A stretch of DNA of 64,000 nt from Brevundimonas pondensis (GCF_017487345.1 NZ_CP062006.1:1060001-1124000); one strand, 5' to 3'. Positions 21,352-30,544 are shown, numbered from the stretch's first letter. Notes: generated by a model not told the origin, from the letters alone. A program made the numbers and translations.

Positions 21352-21891
21352 TCAGCGCCCGCAAAGCGGCTTGCGCCGGTCAAATGTCTCCCAGACCAGG
21401 GTCGTGCCGCTCGTGATCATGGCGCAATTGATCTCTTCGCCCGACGGCGACCAGCAGATGGCGGTGATGCGGTCGTAGCTTCGGCCGGTCTGCTCGCAGC
21501 GAAGGGTCTTGCCCGCGACAAGCCGGTTCAGTTCCGCTGTAGCGGAAGCGGCGCTGGCGGTCGGGCAAGGATGGCCCGGCGAACAGGTTTCGTCGGCCTC
21601 CCGCGCCGCCACGGCGTGGAGTCTGATCTTTGTACCGTCCTTGCAGCGCAGGGTGTCGCCGTCGTTCACATAGGCCACATTGCATCGGAAACCCGTCTCC
21701 GACGGCGACGATGGAAGCGCGTCTGCATCGGCCGTGGCGGGCGGCGACGCGTGACCAACGGCGTCCGCCGCAGGCCAGTTCAGGGCGGCGATGAAGGCGA
21801 CAGCCATGAGGGTCGCCGTCATGGAGAGGAAGCGACTGTTGCGCCGGTATGGCTTGCAAGAGCCGGTTGAACGGGATGGTTTCGAGCTCAT
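21352..21891 (-). CDS. Thermonuclease-like (SNase) secreted or membrane-anchored protein
   Basis: 179 residues with an N-terminal hydrophobic segment (~24-45, signal peptide or anchor) and an SNase-like OB fold: NDGDTLRCKDGTKIRLHAV. Of the staphylococcal nuclease active site, the DGDT Asp, the first Arg (KIRL) and the Glu 8 residues later are present. The position of Asp40 is Ala, so calcium binding and activity are uncertain. The variant with SPGHPCP is, to my knowledge, common in alphaproteobacterial integrative elements. It is divergent from the radC-traG chimera and probably belongs to the element. Confidence 0.75.
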   Translation of the reverse strand: MSSKPSRSTGSCKPYRRNSRFLSMTATLMAVAFIAALNWPAADAVGHASPPATADADALPSSPSETGFRCNVAYVNDGDTLRCKDGTKIRLHAVAAREADETCSPGHPCPTASAASATAELNRLVAGKTLRCEQTGRSYDRITAICWSPSGEEINCAMITSGTTLVWETFDRRKPLCGR

Positions 21892-22003
21892 CGAGACAGG
21901 CTAGGGCCAATGGGTGAACGGGCCGTGAGCCGGGTATCCCGGTGAAGGAAAAGGAAGGGCGGCTGGGAGCGCTCCGATCGGGAGCGCCAAACAGGAGGAC
22001 GCC

Positions 22004-22984
22004 ATGTCGTCCCGACCCGCGTCGAACATCCGTGAATTCGCCCCTGCGCCAGCCTCGACCGTGGAGGACGGCGACCTTGACCTTCTGGCGGCGATCCTTT
22101 CGCGAACCCAGTCTCCAGCCGCCAGCCGGGCCGCCGCCGCCGATCTGATCGCGGACTTCGGAGGGCTGGCCGACGTCGCCGCGGCTGATGAAGCCGCCCT
22201 GCTTCGTGCCGGCCTCGCGACGGCCGCGGTCGCCGATCTCCTACGGATCCGGGCGCTGGCGGTGGCCATGGCGAGGGCGGAGGCCTGCCATCGACCGGTC
22301 CTGTCGTCATGGACCGCCCTGACGACCTATCTCCGCGCAGATATGGCCCATGCGCCTCGCGAGCAGTTTCGCGTCCTCTACCTCGACCGCCGCAACATCC
22401 TGATGAAGGACGAAGGGCGCGCTGACGGCCCCAACAACACCATCCTCGACAACTGCGCCGTCTACACCGCCTTCGCCGCCCTTGACCCCCTGACCCAGGA
22501 CAAGGTGTCGAAAATGACCGGCGTCGTTCTCGAGACCCGGACAGGGCGGAGCGGCCCGGCGGGCTTCGGCGCCGGTCGGAGCTCGGTGTCGCGGTCGCAG
22601 ACAGAACGACCCCTCCTTGAGCCGGGCGAGGTGCGCGGACTGCCGGACGAGGAGCAGATCGTCTTCGCCGCCGGCGTCCGGCCCCTTCGCGCGCGCAAGC
22701 TGCGCTACGACGCGGTGCAGCCCTTTCGCTCGCGGGCGCTGGCTGCGGCGCCGGATCAGGCGGCGCGGCTGGATACGCCCGGGGCGCCTCCGCATCCCTG
22801 GTCGGGCCGGCGCGGTTTCGGAGAGGATGCGAGCGCTGTCCTGCCCCTGTTCAAGGAGGCCGCGGCGGCCATGGATGATCGCAAGGCCGCCGCCCAGATG
22901 GCCGAGGCCTACAACGAGATGTTCAGAGGGCTCGCGGCCCAGAAGGCGGTGCTCGACCATATGCAGGGAGGGCGGGATGGCTAG
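22004..22984 (+). pseudogene. In-frame chimera: RadC N-terminus joined to TraG (VirD4-type coupling protein) C-terminus
   Basis: 326 codons. Residues ~20-137 match RadC/UPF0758: the helix-hairpin-helix part (LLAAILSRTQSP, LIADFGGLADVAAA), then the start of the JAB domain (EQFRVLYLDRRNILMKDE). Where RadC should continue to its metal-binding HxHPSG, the protein switches at residues 138-143 to the end of TraG: PNNTILDNCAVYTAFAALD, then RPLLEPGEVRGLPDEEQIVF and RARKLRY. TraG is ~600+ residues; its membrane helices and both Walker motifs are missing. So neither the JAB metalloenzyme nor the coupling ATPase can work. A deletion between radC and traG would explain this, removing any relaxase gene that lay between. 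It overlaps the next gene by 8 bases, as traG normally would. Confidence 0.85.
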
Positions 22985-23417
22985 GCAGTCCGGAGGAACC
23001 TGCCGCGTCCAGGTCTATCTCAGCGACCCCAAGGTGGTGACAGGCCTGAATCGCGAGGCGCGTGCGGGCCGCATGGCGCTGAGCCAGGCGGCCGGTCGCG
23101 CGATCGCCCGGGGGCTGCAGACCGCCGCTCGCGGCGACGCGGAGGACCGCCTGGAGGCGCTGGAGCGGGCCTTTCGCGACCATATGCGATCCACCGCCCG
23201 CGACATGCAGATCGTGCAGGAGCTCCTGGTCGAGATGGCCCGGGCCTTCTTTCAGCGGCTGCCGGACGCAGAGCCGGATGATGATCCGACTGTCCAGGCC
23301 TCGGTCGATCGCCGGGTCGACCGGATGCTGAACGACACGGCCGCTCGCATCGTCGCCGGCCGGATGCGGACCAGGGCGACCGCGGCCATGGGCCGGGGCG
23401 TGGACCGTGACGTCTGA
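22977..23417 (+). CDS. CopG/ribbon-helix-helix-like protein upstream of trbB
   Basis: 146 residues from ATG 22977, overlapping the traG remnant by 8 bases and trbB by 11. The N-terminus (CRVQVYLSDPKVVTGLN) fits a ribbon-helix-helix beta strand and helix; the rest is helical and charged with a likely coiled coil (~50-85). A CopG-type gene between traG and trbB is a standard feature of alphaproteobacterial trb loci, where it is thought to regulate transfer genes or assist the relaxosome. Confidence 0.7.
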   Translation: MARQSGGTCRVQVYLSDPKVVTGLNREARAGRMALSQAAGRAIARGLQTAARGDAEDRLEALERAFRDHMRSTARDMQIVQELLVEMARAFFQRLPDAEPDDDPTVQASVDRRVDRMLNDTAARIVAGRMRTRATAAMGRGVDRDV

Positions 23418-24366
23418 GCCGGCGGCGACCGGCGAGCGTCGACTTGAGGCGCTCCGGCATGCGCTCGGCGAACCCATTCTGGCGGCGCTCGCGGATCCCC
23501 TTGTGGTCGAGGTGATGGCCAATCCCGACGGGCGTCTGATCCTGGACCGGGCGGGAGAAGGACGCGTCGATACGGGGGTGAGGCTGGCGGCGGAGGACCG
23601 CGAGCGCGCCATCCGCCTCGTCGCCGATTTCGGGGGCGAGACGACAGGGCGGGCCCAGCCGAGGCTGTCAGGCGTACTTCCCGGCGGTGGAGAGCGATTC
23701 CAGGCCGTCCTGCCGCCGGTGTCGTCCGCGCCCGCCTTCTCGATCCGGAAACGTCCAGCAGTGATCTGGACGCTCGACGACTATGTGCGCGACGGGGTCA
23801 TGAGCGCCGCCCAGGCGCAGGCGCTCCGCGCCGCCGCGACGGGGCGACAGAACATCCTGATCTCGGGCGGTACCGGGTCCGGCAAGACCACCCTGGCCAA
23901 CGCCATCCTGGCGGAGCCGGCCTTTGCCGGAGACCGCGTCTTCCTGATCGAGGATACCGCCGAACTGCAGTGCGCCGCCTGGGACCTGGTCGCCGTGCTG
24001 ACGCGCCGGTCTCCGGCGGCGATCGGCGTGGCGGATCTGGTGAGGGACGCCCTGCGCATGCGACCCGACCGCATCGTCATAGGCGAGATGCGCGACGGGG
24101 CGGCCGCGCTGGAAACCCTCAAGAGCTGGAACACCGGCCACCCGGGCGGGCTGTCCACCCTGCACGCCAATTCCGCCGAGGACGTTCTGCGCCGGCTTGA
24201 GGACCTGATCGGCGAGGTGGCTGTGCGCATGCCCCGGCGCCTCATCGGCCAGTCTGTCGATCGCATCGTCCATATCAGCCGGACGAAGACGGGGCGGCGG
24301 GTGACCGGCGTGCTCGGGGTCCATGGCGAGGACGACGGCGCCTATTGCATCGACCGTCTGGCCTGA
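23407..24366 (+). CDS. trbB: TrbB, VirB11-type secretion ATPase
   Basis: 319 residues from GTG 23407, inside the end of the preceding gene. The N-terminal domain begins ALGEPILAALADPLVVEVMAN. Walker A is GGTGSGKTT (154-162), followed by the Asp box (FLIEDTAELQC), Walker B (IVIGEMRDGAA) and the His box (GHPGGLSTLHANS). The hexameric ATPase powers pilus assembly at the cytoplasmic face of the mating pore. All catalytic motifs are intact. Unusually, trbC does not follow at once; a 405-base gap does. Confidence 0.93.
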   Translation: MTSEPAATGERRLEALRHALGEPILAALADPLVVEVMANPDGRLILDRAGEGRVDTGVRLAAEDRERAIRLVADFGGETTGRAQPRLSGVLPGGGERFQAVLPPVSSAPAFSIRKRPAVIWTLDDYVRDGVMSAAQAQALRAAATGRQNILISGGTGSGKTTLANAILAEPAFAGDRVFLIEDTAELQCAAWDLVAVLTRRSPAAIGVADLVRDALRMRPDRIVIGEMRDGAAALETLKSWNTGHPGGLSTLHANSAEDVLRRLEDLIGEVAVRMPRRLIGQSVDRIVHISRTKTGRRVTGVLGVHGEDDGAYCIDRLA

Positions 24367-24556
24367 GCCCCGTTTCGTCACACGCAAGCCTCTGGCTCCT
24401 GGCGCCCATGCGCGGCGTGCCGCCGGGCCTCGGACACGCGGACGAAGGCATGCCGCATCGATCAAATGGGCTCTGATTTCTCGGGACGAGGTTCGTCGAC
24501 GCCTGTCTCCTGTGTGGTCGTCGGGCGTCCTGCCGGCGGGATCAGGCTGGGGCGTC

Positions 24557-24715
24557 GCAAGTCGTGGCAAGTCCTGGCGGCCCTAACCCTCATGAATGGT
24601 CTCGGCTTTTTCCGGCATGAGCGGCGGTGTCGTGCGACTTGTGGATGACTTGCTCAGGACTTGCTTGCAAGTTGTGGAAAACATTGAATAAATATTGTTG
24701 ACAGGGTGTGGATAA
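24557..24715 (+). promoter_or_regulatory. DnaA-box-like 9-mers and GCAAGT/ACTTGC hexamers in the trbB-trbC gap
   Basis: Three 9-mers in the same orientation: TGTGGATGA at 24640-24648, TGTGGAAAA at 24673-24681 and TGTGGATAA at 24707-24715. The last is the exact complement of the DnaA box TTATCCACA. Their starts are 33 and 34 bases apart, about three helical turns. Hexamers GCAAGT lie at 24557, 24567 and 24667, and ACTTGC at 24648 and 24659; 24659-24672 forms the palindrome ACTTGC-TT-GCAAGT. An AT-rich segment (24678-24700) and a perfect -35-like TTGACA (24698-24703) sit among them. Possible meanings are a replication origin, a regulated promoter for trbC onward, or an operator array. No gene was recognised in 24,367-24,771. 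Confidence 0.6.
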
Positions 24716-24771
24716 GTTTGCTTGCAATGAGTCGGGACGCGCTGAAACGTCCTGAACCAGGAAGCAAAACC

Positions 24772-25092
24772 ATGAGCGGACTTCTTTCACGTCGCCTCGG
24801 CGGCGCTGCGATGACCTGCGCCCTGATGGCGGCCGGACCGGCCCTCGCGGGTGGATCGGGCATGCCCTGGGAGGGGCCGCTGCAGCAGGTGGTGCAGTCC
24901 ATCACCGGGCCCGTCGTCCAGGCGGTCGCCGTGGTGGCGGTGGTGATCTTCGGCGTCGCCGTGGCCATGAGCGAAAGCGGGTCGAACCTGAGGCGCGGCC
25001 TGGGCATCATGTTCGGCCTCTGCATCGCCTTCGCCGCCTCGACCTTCTTCCTCGACTTCTTCGGCTTCGCCGGCGGCGTGGAGGTCGCGTGA
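24772..25092 (+). CDS. trbC: TrbC, conjugative pilin precursor
   Basis: 106 residues from ATG 24772 with AGGA upstream. A signal peptide ending near ALA-GG is followed by two membrane segments (VVQAVAVVAVVIFGVAVAM and FGLCIAFAASTFFLDFF), as in VirB2/TrbC pilins. After cleavage, and in some systems cyclisation by TraF, it would polymerise into the mating pilus. The TraF-type peptidase gene is 7.5 kb downstream. The next gene overlaps by one base. Confidence 0.87.
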   Translation: MSGLLSRRLGGAAMTCALMAAGPALAGGSGMPWEGPLQQVVQSITGPVVQAVAVVAVVIFGVAVAMSESGSNLRRGLGIMFGLCIAFAASTFFLDFFGFAGGVEVA

Positions 25093-25364
25093 TGGCGGGT
25101 GCAAGCGATCATCCCGAGGGCTGGACCCTGCCGGTGGCCCAGGCCCTGGCCACGCCGGTGCTGATGGCCGGCATGCCGCGGGAATACGCCATCGCCATGG
25201 GCACCATCGCCCTCGTCTTGGGCCTGGCGCTTCGCATCTGGTGGCTGGGTCTGCTGTGGTGGGCCTGCGCCCATGCGGTCGGCCTCTGGGCCGCGCGGTC
25301 GGACGCCCGCTTCTTCGATGTCCTGCGGCGGCATCTGGCGCTGCCCGGCCACCTGGACGCCTGA
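25092..25364 (+). CDS. trbD: TrbD, VirB3-type inner-membrane protein
   Basis: 90 residues. ATG at 25092 shares its A with the trbC stop; a GTG three bases earlier is an alternative. A short polar N-terminus (TLPVAQALATPVLMAGMPRE) precedes one or two hydrophobic helices (YAIAMGTIALVLGLALRIW, LGLLWWACAHAVGLW) and a basic tail. This matches VirB3/TrbD, which sits with the TrbE ATPase at the inner-membrane base of the pore. Confidence 0.86.
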   Translation: MAGASDHPEGWTLPVAQALATPVLMAGMPREYAIAMGTIALVLGLALRIWWLGLLWWACAHAVGLWAARSDARFFDVLRRHLALPGHLDA

Positions 25365-25365
25365 G

Positions 25366-27789
25366 ATGCGCTTCCTCGACGAACATCGCCGGCGTCCGGC
25401 CAGTCTGGCCGATCACCTGCCCTGGGCCGCCCTGGTCGCGCCCGGCGTGGCGCTGAACAAGGACGGCTCCTTCATGACGGCCTTCCGCTTTCGCGGTCCG
25501 GACCTGGAGTCCTCGACCGAGGAGGAGTTGATGGCGGTGCGCGCCCGGCTCAACAACGCCCTGCGCCGACTGGGCACAGGCTGGTGCCTGCATGTCGAGG
25601 CGCGCCGACGACCGGCGGCGCCCTATCCGGAGAGCGATTTCGACATCGACGCGGCCTGGCTGGTCGACGCCGAACGCCGCCGGCGGTTCGAGGAGGCCGA
25701 TCCGGCCTTCGAGACCGACTATCGTCTGGCCCTGACCTGGCTGCCCCCGGCCGACGACAGCCGCCGCATGGAGCGCTGGATGTTCGACGGACTCTCAGCC
25801 GGAGCGACCGACTGGCGCCAGGCCCTCGAGCGATTCCGGCGCGAGGCGGGGGCGACCTTCGACCTCCTGTCCGACGCCCTGCCTGAAATCTTCTGGCTCG
25901 ATGACGCAGAGCTGCTGACCTGGCTCCATGACACGGTTTCAACCCGGTCGATGACGGTCGAGCCGCCCAATCCGCCCATGTTCCTCGACGCCTGGCTGGC
26001 CGACACGGCGATGACGGGCGGCGCGACGCCCCGCCTGGGGGACCACTGGCTCAAGGTGGTGTCCGTGCGCGGCCTGCCCGCCGCCACCCGGCCCGGCTTG
26101 CTGGACGCGCTGGGCGCCCTGCCGTTCGCCTATCGCTGGACGGCGCGCTGGATCGCCCTCGACAAGGCCGCGGCCGAGCTCGAGATCGTCAAGCTGCGCA
26201 AGCGATGGTTCGCCAAACGCAAGGGCGTCGGCGTCCTGCTCCGCGAGGCGGTCACCAAGGAGGAGACGCCGCTTCTCGATACGGACTCCGTGTCCAAGAC
26301 GGAGGAGTGCGACGGCGCCCTGGCGGCGCTCGGCGCGGACGCCTGCGCCTTCGGCTACCTGACCCTGACCGTGACCGTGCTCGACGCCAGCCCGTCCGGA
26401 GCGGCGGCCAAGGCGCGGGCGATCGAGGGCGTGCTCAACGCCCAGGGGCTCATCGCCCGGGTCGAGGACCTGAACGCCGTGGAGGCCTGGCTTGGATCCC
26501 TGCCGGGCGAGCCCTACGCCGACGTGCGGCGGCCCCTGGTCTCTACGCTCAACCTCGCCGACCTCCTGCCGGTCTCGGCCGTCTGGGCCGGGCCGGCGGG
26601 CGACGGCGCCCTGGACGGCCCGCCTCTGGCCACGGCGCGCACGACCGGCTCCACGCCGTTCCGGCTGGTCCTTCATGTCGGCGACGTCGGTCACGCCATG
26701 GTCGTAGGGCCGACGGGCGCGGGCAAGAGCGCCCTCCTGTCCTTCCTGGCCCTGCAGTGGTTCCGCTATCCGGACGCCCGGGTGGTCTTCTTCGACAAGG
26801 GGCGGTCTGCGCGGGCGGCGACCCTGGCCGCAGGCGGGTGCTGGCGCGCCCTGGAGCCCGGCGGCGCTGTCGCCTTGCAGCCGCTGGCGGGGATCGACGA
26901 CCCCGGCGAGCGGGCCTGGGCGGCGGAATGGCTCGGGGAGGCGTTGCGCTTTGCGGGCGTGGAGCCGCGTCCCGAACTGCGCGAGGAGATCTGGTCGGCG
27001 CTGAACGCCCTGGCGGCCGCGCCCCGCGCGCAGCGCACCCTGACGGTCTTCTGCGCCCTCGTGCAGAACCGCGACGTCTCGACGGCGCTTGAACCGCTGA
27101 CGCTGAAAGGGCCGCATGGGAGCCTGCTGGACGGCGCCGACAGTGATCTGGCGCCCAGCCGCTTCGACACCTTCGAACTCGAGACCCTGATGGCCACGCC
27201 GTCAGTCGTCGGTCCGGCCCTGTCGGCCCTGTTTCATCAGCTCGAGGCCGGCTTCGACGGGCGGCCGACCCTGCTGGTCCTGGATGAGGCCTGGCTTTTC
27301 CTGGGGGAGGGCGCCTTCGCCGCCCGGATCCGGGAATGGCTGAAAACCCTGCGCAAGAAGCGGGTCTGCGTGGTCTTCGCCACCCAGAGCCTGGACGACG
27401 TCGCGGCCTCGCCGATCGCCGCGACCCTGATCGAGAGCTGCCCCACCCAGGTCTTCCTGCCCAATCCCCGGGCGCTGGAGCCGGCGTCCGGCGACCTCTA
27501 CCGGGCCTTCGGCCTGACACGGCGCCAGCTCGAGCTCATCGCCTTCGCGCCGCCCAAGCGGGCCTACTACTGGCGCCAACCCCACGGCAGGCGGCTGTTC
27601 GATCTGCGCCTGACCGGGGTGGCCCTGGCCCTGTGCGGCGCCGGCTCGCCCGAAGACCAGACCCTGATCGACAGGGTCCTCGCCCGGAGCGGCCCCGAGC
27701 GGTTCGCCCGTGAATTCCTCAAAGCCAAGGGAGTGCAGCATGTCGACGATGTCTTCGACGCCTTCGCGCCGCCGCTTGCAGCGGAATAG
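25366..27789 (+). CDS. trbE: TrbE, VirB4-type secretion ATPase
   Basis: 807 residues from ATG 25366, one base after the trbD stop. The CagE/TrbE N-terminal domain (~1-400) begins ADHLPWAALVAPGVALNKDG. The motor domain has Walker A GPTGAGKS (448-455) and Walker B LLVLDEAW (Asp640, Glu641), then FATQSLDDV. All catalytic parts look intact. It energises pilin extraction and substrate movement. Its end overlaps trbJ by 50 bases. Confidence 0.94.
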   Translation: MRFLDEHRRRPASLADHLPWAALVAPGVALNKDGSFMTAFRFRGPDLESSTEEELMAVRARLNNALRRLGTGWCLHVEARRRPAAPYPESDFDIDAAWLVDAERRRRFEEADPAFETDYRLALTWLPPADDSRRMERWMFDGLSAGATDWRQALERFRREAGATFDLLSDALPEIFWLDDAELLTWLHDTVSTRSMTVEPPNPPMFLDAWLADTAMTGGATPRLGDHWLKVVSVRGLPAATRPGLLDALGALPFAYRWTARWIALDKAAAELEIVKLRKRWFAKRKGVGVLLREAVTKEETPLLDTDSVSKTEECDGALAALGADACAFGYLTLTVTVLDASPSGAAAKARAIEGVLNAQGLIARVEDLNAVEAWLGSLPGEPYADVRRPLVSTLNLADLLPVSAVWAGPAGDGALDGPPLATARTTGSTPFRLVLHVGDVGHAMVVGPTGAGKSALLSFLALQWFRYPDARVVFFDKGRSARAATLAAGGCWRALEPGGAVALQPLAGIDDPGERAWAAEWLGEALRFAGVEPRPELREEIWSALNALAAAPRAQRTLTVFCALVQNRDVSTALEPLTLKGPHGSLLDGADSDLAPSRFDTFELETLMATPSVVGPALSALFHQLEAGFDGRPTLLVLDEAWLFLGEGAFAARIREWLKTLRKKRVCVVFATQSLDDVAASPIAATLIESCPTQVFLPNPRALEPASGDLYRAFGLTRRQLELIAFAPPKRAYYWRQPHGRRLFDLRLTGVALALCGAGSPEDQTLIDRVLARSGPERFAREFLKAKGVQHVDDVFDAFAPPLAAE

Positions 27790-28480
27790 GCGCCTGGCCG
27801 CAACGGCCGCGGCGATTCTGGTCGTCCTGGGATCAGGGACGGCCAGCGCCCAGCAGGTGGTATTCGATCCGAAAAACCATCTGGAGAATGCGCTGCAGAC
27901 GGCGCGCCAGCTGGAGAGCCTCGCCAATGAGGCCCGCAGTCTGGCGGCCTCGCCCTATAGCCACCTGGCGCAGAACAGCCGGGCCTTGCAGGAGATGGCG
28001 GCGCTGGCCCGGAGCGTGGAAGGCCTGGGGGCGACGGCGGCGGCCCTGGAACAACAGTTTCAGGACCTCTACGCGGGCGACCTCGACAGCGCCGACCTGC
28101 AGGCCTTGATCCGACAGGGCGAGGGCCGCAGCGACAACGCCCGACGCACGGCCTTCGATCTCGCGCGTCACGCCGCGGAACTGGAGCGGCTGGGGCAGGG
28201 GCGGGAGGGGCGACTCAGCGGCGCCCTGTCCGCCAGCCAGTCCGCCGGGGGACAGACGGCCGCCGTCCAGTCCTCGAACCAGATCCTCGCCGTTCTGGCT
28301 GAGGATCTGGCGGCCATGCGCTCGATCGTGTTGGCCCAGTCCCGGCTGCTGGCCGAACAGGCCGCCCGTCAGACGGCGGACCAGACGGCCGGCGACGCCG
28401 CGCGGCGTCGGGCCTGGGCGCGCGAGGCGGTCGTCCCTCCGCCGGCGGCCTTCGACCCCTTCTCCCGCGCAAGGGACTGA
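27740..28480 (+). CDS. trbJ: TrbJ, VirB5-like minor pilus protein
   Basis: 246 residues from ATG 27740 (AAGGGAG upstream), starting inside trbE. A signal peptide ends ASA-QQVVFDP. The mature protein is almost wholly helical with coiled-coil heptads (~40-110 and 160-225), as expected of TrbJ/VirB5, which sits at the pilus tip in the periplasm. trbK, the entry-exclusion lipoprotein often found next, is absent; the gap to trbL is only 4 bases. Confidence 0.88.
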   Translation: MSTMSSTPSRRRLQRNRRLAATAAAILVVLGSGTASAQQVVFDPKNHLENALQTARQLESLANEARSLAASPYSHLAQNSRALQEMAALARSVEGLGATAAALEQQFQDLYAGDLDSADLQALIRQGEGRSDNARRTAFDLARHAAELERLGQGREGRLSGALSASQSAGGQTAAVQSSNQILAVLAEDLAAMRSIVLAQSRLLAEQAARQTADQTAGDAARRRAWAREAVVPPPAAFDPFSRARD

Positions 28481-28484
28481 GCCC

Positions 28485-29858
28485 ATGGCCGTCGGCATGG
28501 AGACCCCCAACGAATTGATGACCGTGTTCTCGAACACGGTCACGGCCGGGTTCGCCGCCCTGGAGGGCTCGGTCAACAACGTCTTCGGCCTGCTGATCGT
28601 CCTGGTCGTCGCCCTGACCGGCATCCAGTGGGCCCTGTCGCCGCAGCGCGAGATTCTCGCGGCCGGCTTCGGCAAGATCCTCCTGGTCGGGGCCTTCGCC
28701 TGGCTGATCAACGACTGGCAGGCCCTGTCCGAGACCATCTACGCCGGCTTCATCGAACTGGGCCTGACGGCCGGCGGGGGCGACTTGAGCCGCGAGGACT
28801 TTCTCAATCCCGGCGCCATCCTGGCCCAGGGCTGGGCCATCGTGAAGGCCCTGGGCGACACGCCGGCTCCGGTCGCCAATCCGCTCGACGTGGTCGGCAA
28901 CCTGACCGACGCCCTGATCCTCGGTGTGGCCATGATCGGCATCATGCTGGCCTTCGCGGTCCTGGCCCTGCAGATCATCGTGGCCCTTCTCGAGTTCAAG
29001 ATCGTCACCCTCGGCGGCTTCGTCCTCCTGCCCTTCGGCATCTGGAGCCGGACCGCCTTCCTGGCCGAGAGGCCGCTCGGCTATGTGGTGTCCTCGGGCC
29101 TCAAGGTCCTGGCACTCGCCATCGTCGTCTCCGGCGCCCGCACCGTCTTCGACCAGCTCCAGCCCTCGGCCAACCCCGACATCTACGAGGCCCTCAGCAT
29201 CCTGGTGGCCTCCATCCTCCTGGCCATGCTGGCCATCTTCATTCCCAGCCTCGCCTCCGCCCTGGTGACCGGCGGTCCGGCTCTGGGCGCGGGCGCCGCC
29301 ATGGCCGGCGGACTGGCGGTCGGCGGCGCAGGCTTGCTGGCCGGGGCGGCCCTCGCCGGCGCTGGCGCCATGGCCGGAGGCGGCGCAGCCCGTCTGGCGG
29401 GACCGTCGCGGGCAGCGGCCGGCGCGGGAAGCGGCGGCGGTCGAGGGCCGGGAGGGCCGGGTCCTTCATCCACGCCTGGTCCGTCCGGAGGCGTCCCGGG
29501 CGCCCCGGGCGCATCGCGTGGACCGGGCGGCGCCGGCCCGTCAGGCCGAAACGCCGGGGCGCGGGCGGGATCGGCGACATCCGGGACGCGAGGCGGGGAG
29601 GGGCCTTCCGGCGGCGTCGCCGAGACCGATACGGCGCCTTCGGGCTCGTCCGGATCGCGGCGCGCCCGTGAGACCGAGACGGCGCGGCGGGACTTCCACC
29701 GGGCCGTCCAGAACGGGGAGCGCCGCGCGCCGCGAGGGGCGAGCGGGCGGTCCCGGGCGCTCCAGGCCTTTTTCGTCGCCAACGCCGGTCGCGGCCTGGC
29801 GCCCTCCAGTGAAACCAGCGGCGTGCTTACCCCCAATCTCCGGACTGAGGAGCCCTGA
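28485..29858 (+). CDS. trbL: TrbL, VirB6-type polytopic membrane protein
   Basis: 457 residues. About six membrane helices fill residues 20-300 (for example NNVFGLLIVLVVALTGIQW, IIVALLEFKIVTLGGFVLLP). The C-terminal ~155 residues are Gly/Pro/Ala/Ser-rich, disordered and probably cytoplasmic, which is normal for TrbL. It forms the inner-membrane channel of the mating pore. Confidence 0.92.
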   Translation: MAVGMETPNELMTVFSNTVTAGFAALEGSVNNVFGLLIVLVVALTGIQWALSPQREILAAGFGKILLVGAFAWLINDWQALSETIYAGFIELGLTAGGGDLSREDFLNPGAILAQGWAIVKALGDTPAPVANPLDVVGNLTDALILGVAMIGIMLAFAVLALQIIVALLEFKIVTLGGFVLLPFGIWSRTAFLAERPLGYVVSSGLKVLALAIVVSGARTVFDQLQPSANPDIYEALSILVASILLAMLAIFIPSLASALVTGGPALGAGAAMAGGLAVGGAGLLAGAALAGAGAMAGGGAARLAGPSRAAAGAGSGGGRGPGGPGPSSTPGPSGGVPGAPGASRGPGGAGPSGRNAGARAGSATSGTRGGEGPSGGVAETDTAPSGSSGSRRARETETARRDFHRAVQNGERRAPRGASGRSRALQAFFVANAGRGLAPSSETSGVLTPNLRTEEP

Positions 29859-29860
29859 CC

Positions 29861-30544
29861 ATGCATCCCTTCTTCCGCCCGCGCCGGGCCTTGACCTCGG
29901 CGCCCGAGGCCACGCCCTACCAGAGGGCCGGCCAGGTCTGGGACGACCGCATGGGGCTGTCCCTGGCCCACGCCCGCAACTGGCGCAGGATGGCCGTCGC
30001 CAACCTCGCCCTGGCCGTCTTCCTCGGCGCCGGCTGGTGGGTCCAGGCCGACCGGGCCGTGGTCAAACCCTTTGTGGTGGAGGTGTCCGACTGGGGCGAG
30101 ACCCAGAGGATCACGGCCATCGGCGGACGCTACGAGCCGAACGACGCCCAGGTCGGCCACGCCCTGGCCGGATGGATCCGCGACGTGCGCTCCAAGAGCA
30201 TTGATCCCATCGTGCTTCGCCAGAACTGGCTGCGGGCCTACGACCTGCTGACGCCGAAGGCGGCGTCCTTCCTCAACGCCTGGGCCCAGACTCGCGACCC
30301 CTTCGCCGAGGTCGGGCGCGAGGCCGTCAACGTCGAGGTCCTCAACGTCGTGCGGCGATCGGGCCGGACTTTCGACCTGCAGTGGCGCGAGACCCGGTTC
30401 ATCAACGGCCAGTCGGCCGGGAGCGAACGATGGCGGGCCCTGATCACCACCGGCGTCCAGGCCCCGCGCAATGAGGCGGAGCTGATGAAGAACCCTCTCG
30501 GATTGAAAATTGAGGACGTGTCATGGACCCCCGACGCTTCATGA
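29861..30544 (+). CDS. trbF: TrbF, VirB8-type assembly factor
   Basis: 227 residues beginning 2 bases after the trbL stop. A cytoplasmic N-terminus (YQRAGQVWDDRMG) is followed by one membrane helix (~48-65) and a periplasmic NTF2-like domain (WIRDVRSKSIDPIVLRQNW, FDLQWRET). VirB8/TrbF nucleates assembly of the pore. It overlaps trbG by 22 bases. Confidence 0.92.
   Translation: MHPFFRPRRALTSAPEATPYQRAGQVWDDRMGLSLAHARNWRRMAVANLALAVFLGAGWWVQADRAVVKPFVVEVSDWGETQRITAIGGRYEPNDAQVGHALAGWIRDVRSKSIDPIVLRQNWLRAYDLLTPKAASFLNAWAQTRDPFAEVGREAVNVEVLNVVRRSGRTFDLQWRETRFINGQSAGSERWRALITTGVQAPRNEAELMKNPLGLKIEDVSWTPDAS

Noticed and set aside
19979..21478. 499-codon plus-strand open frame crossing the ATP-grasp-like gene and the gap
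   Set aside because: Antisense to a better-supported gene; low-complexity sequence and no start signal.
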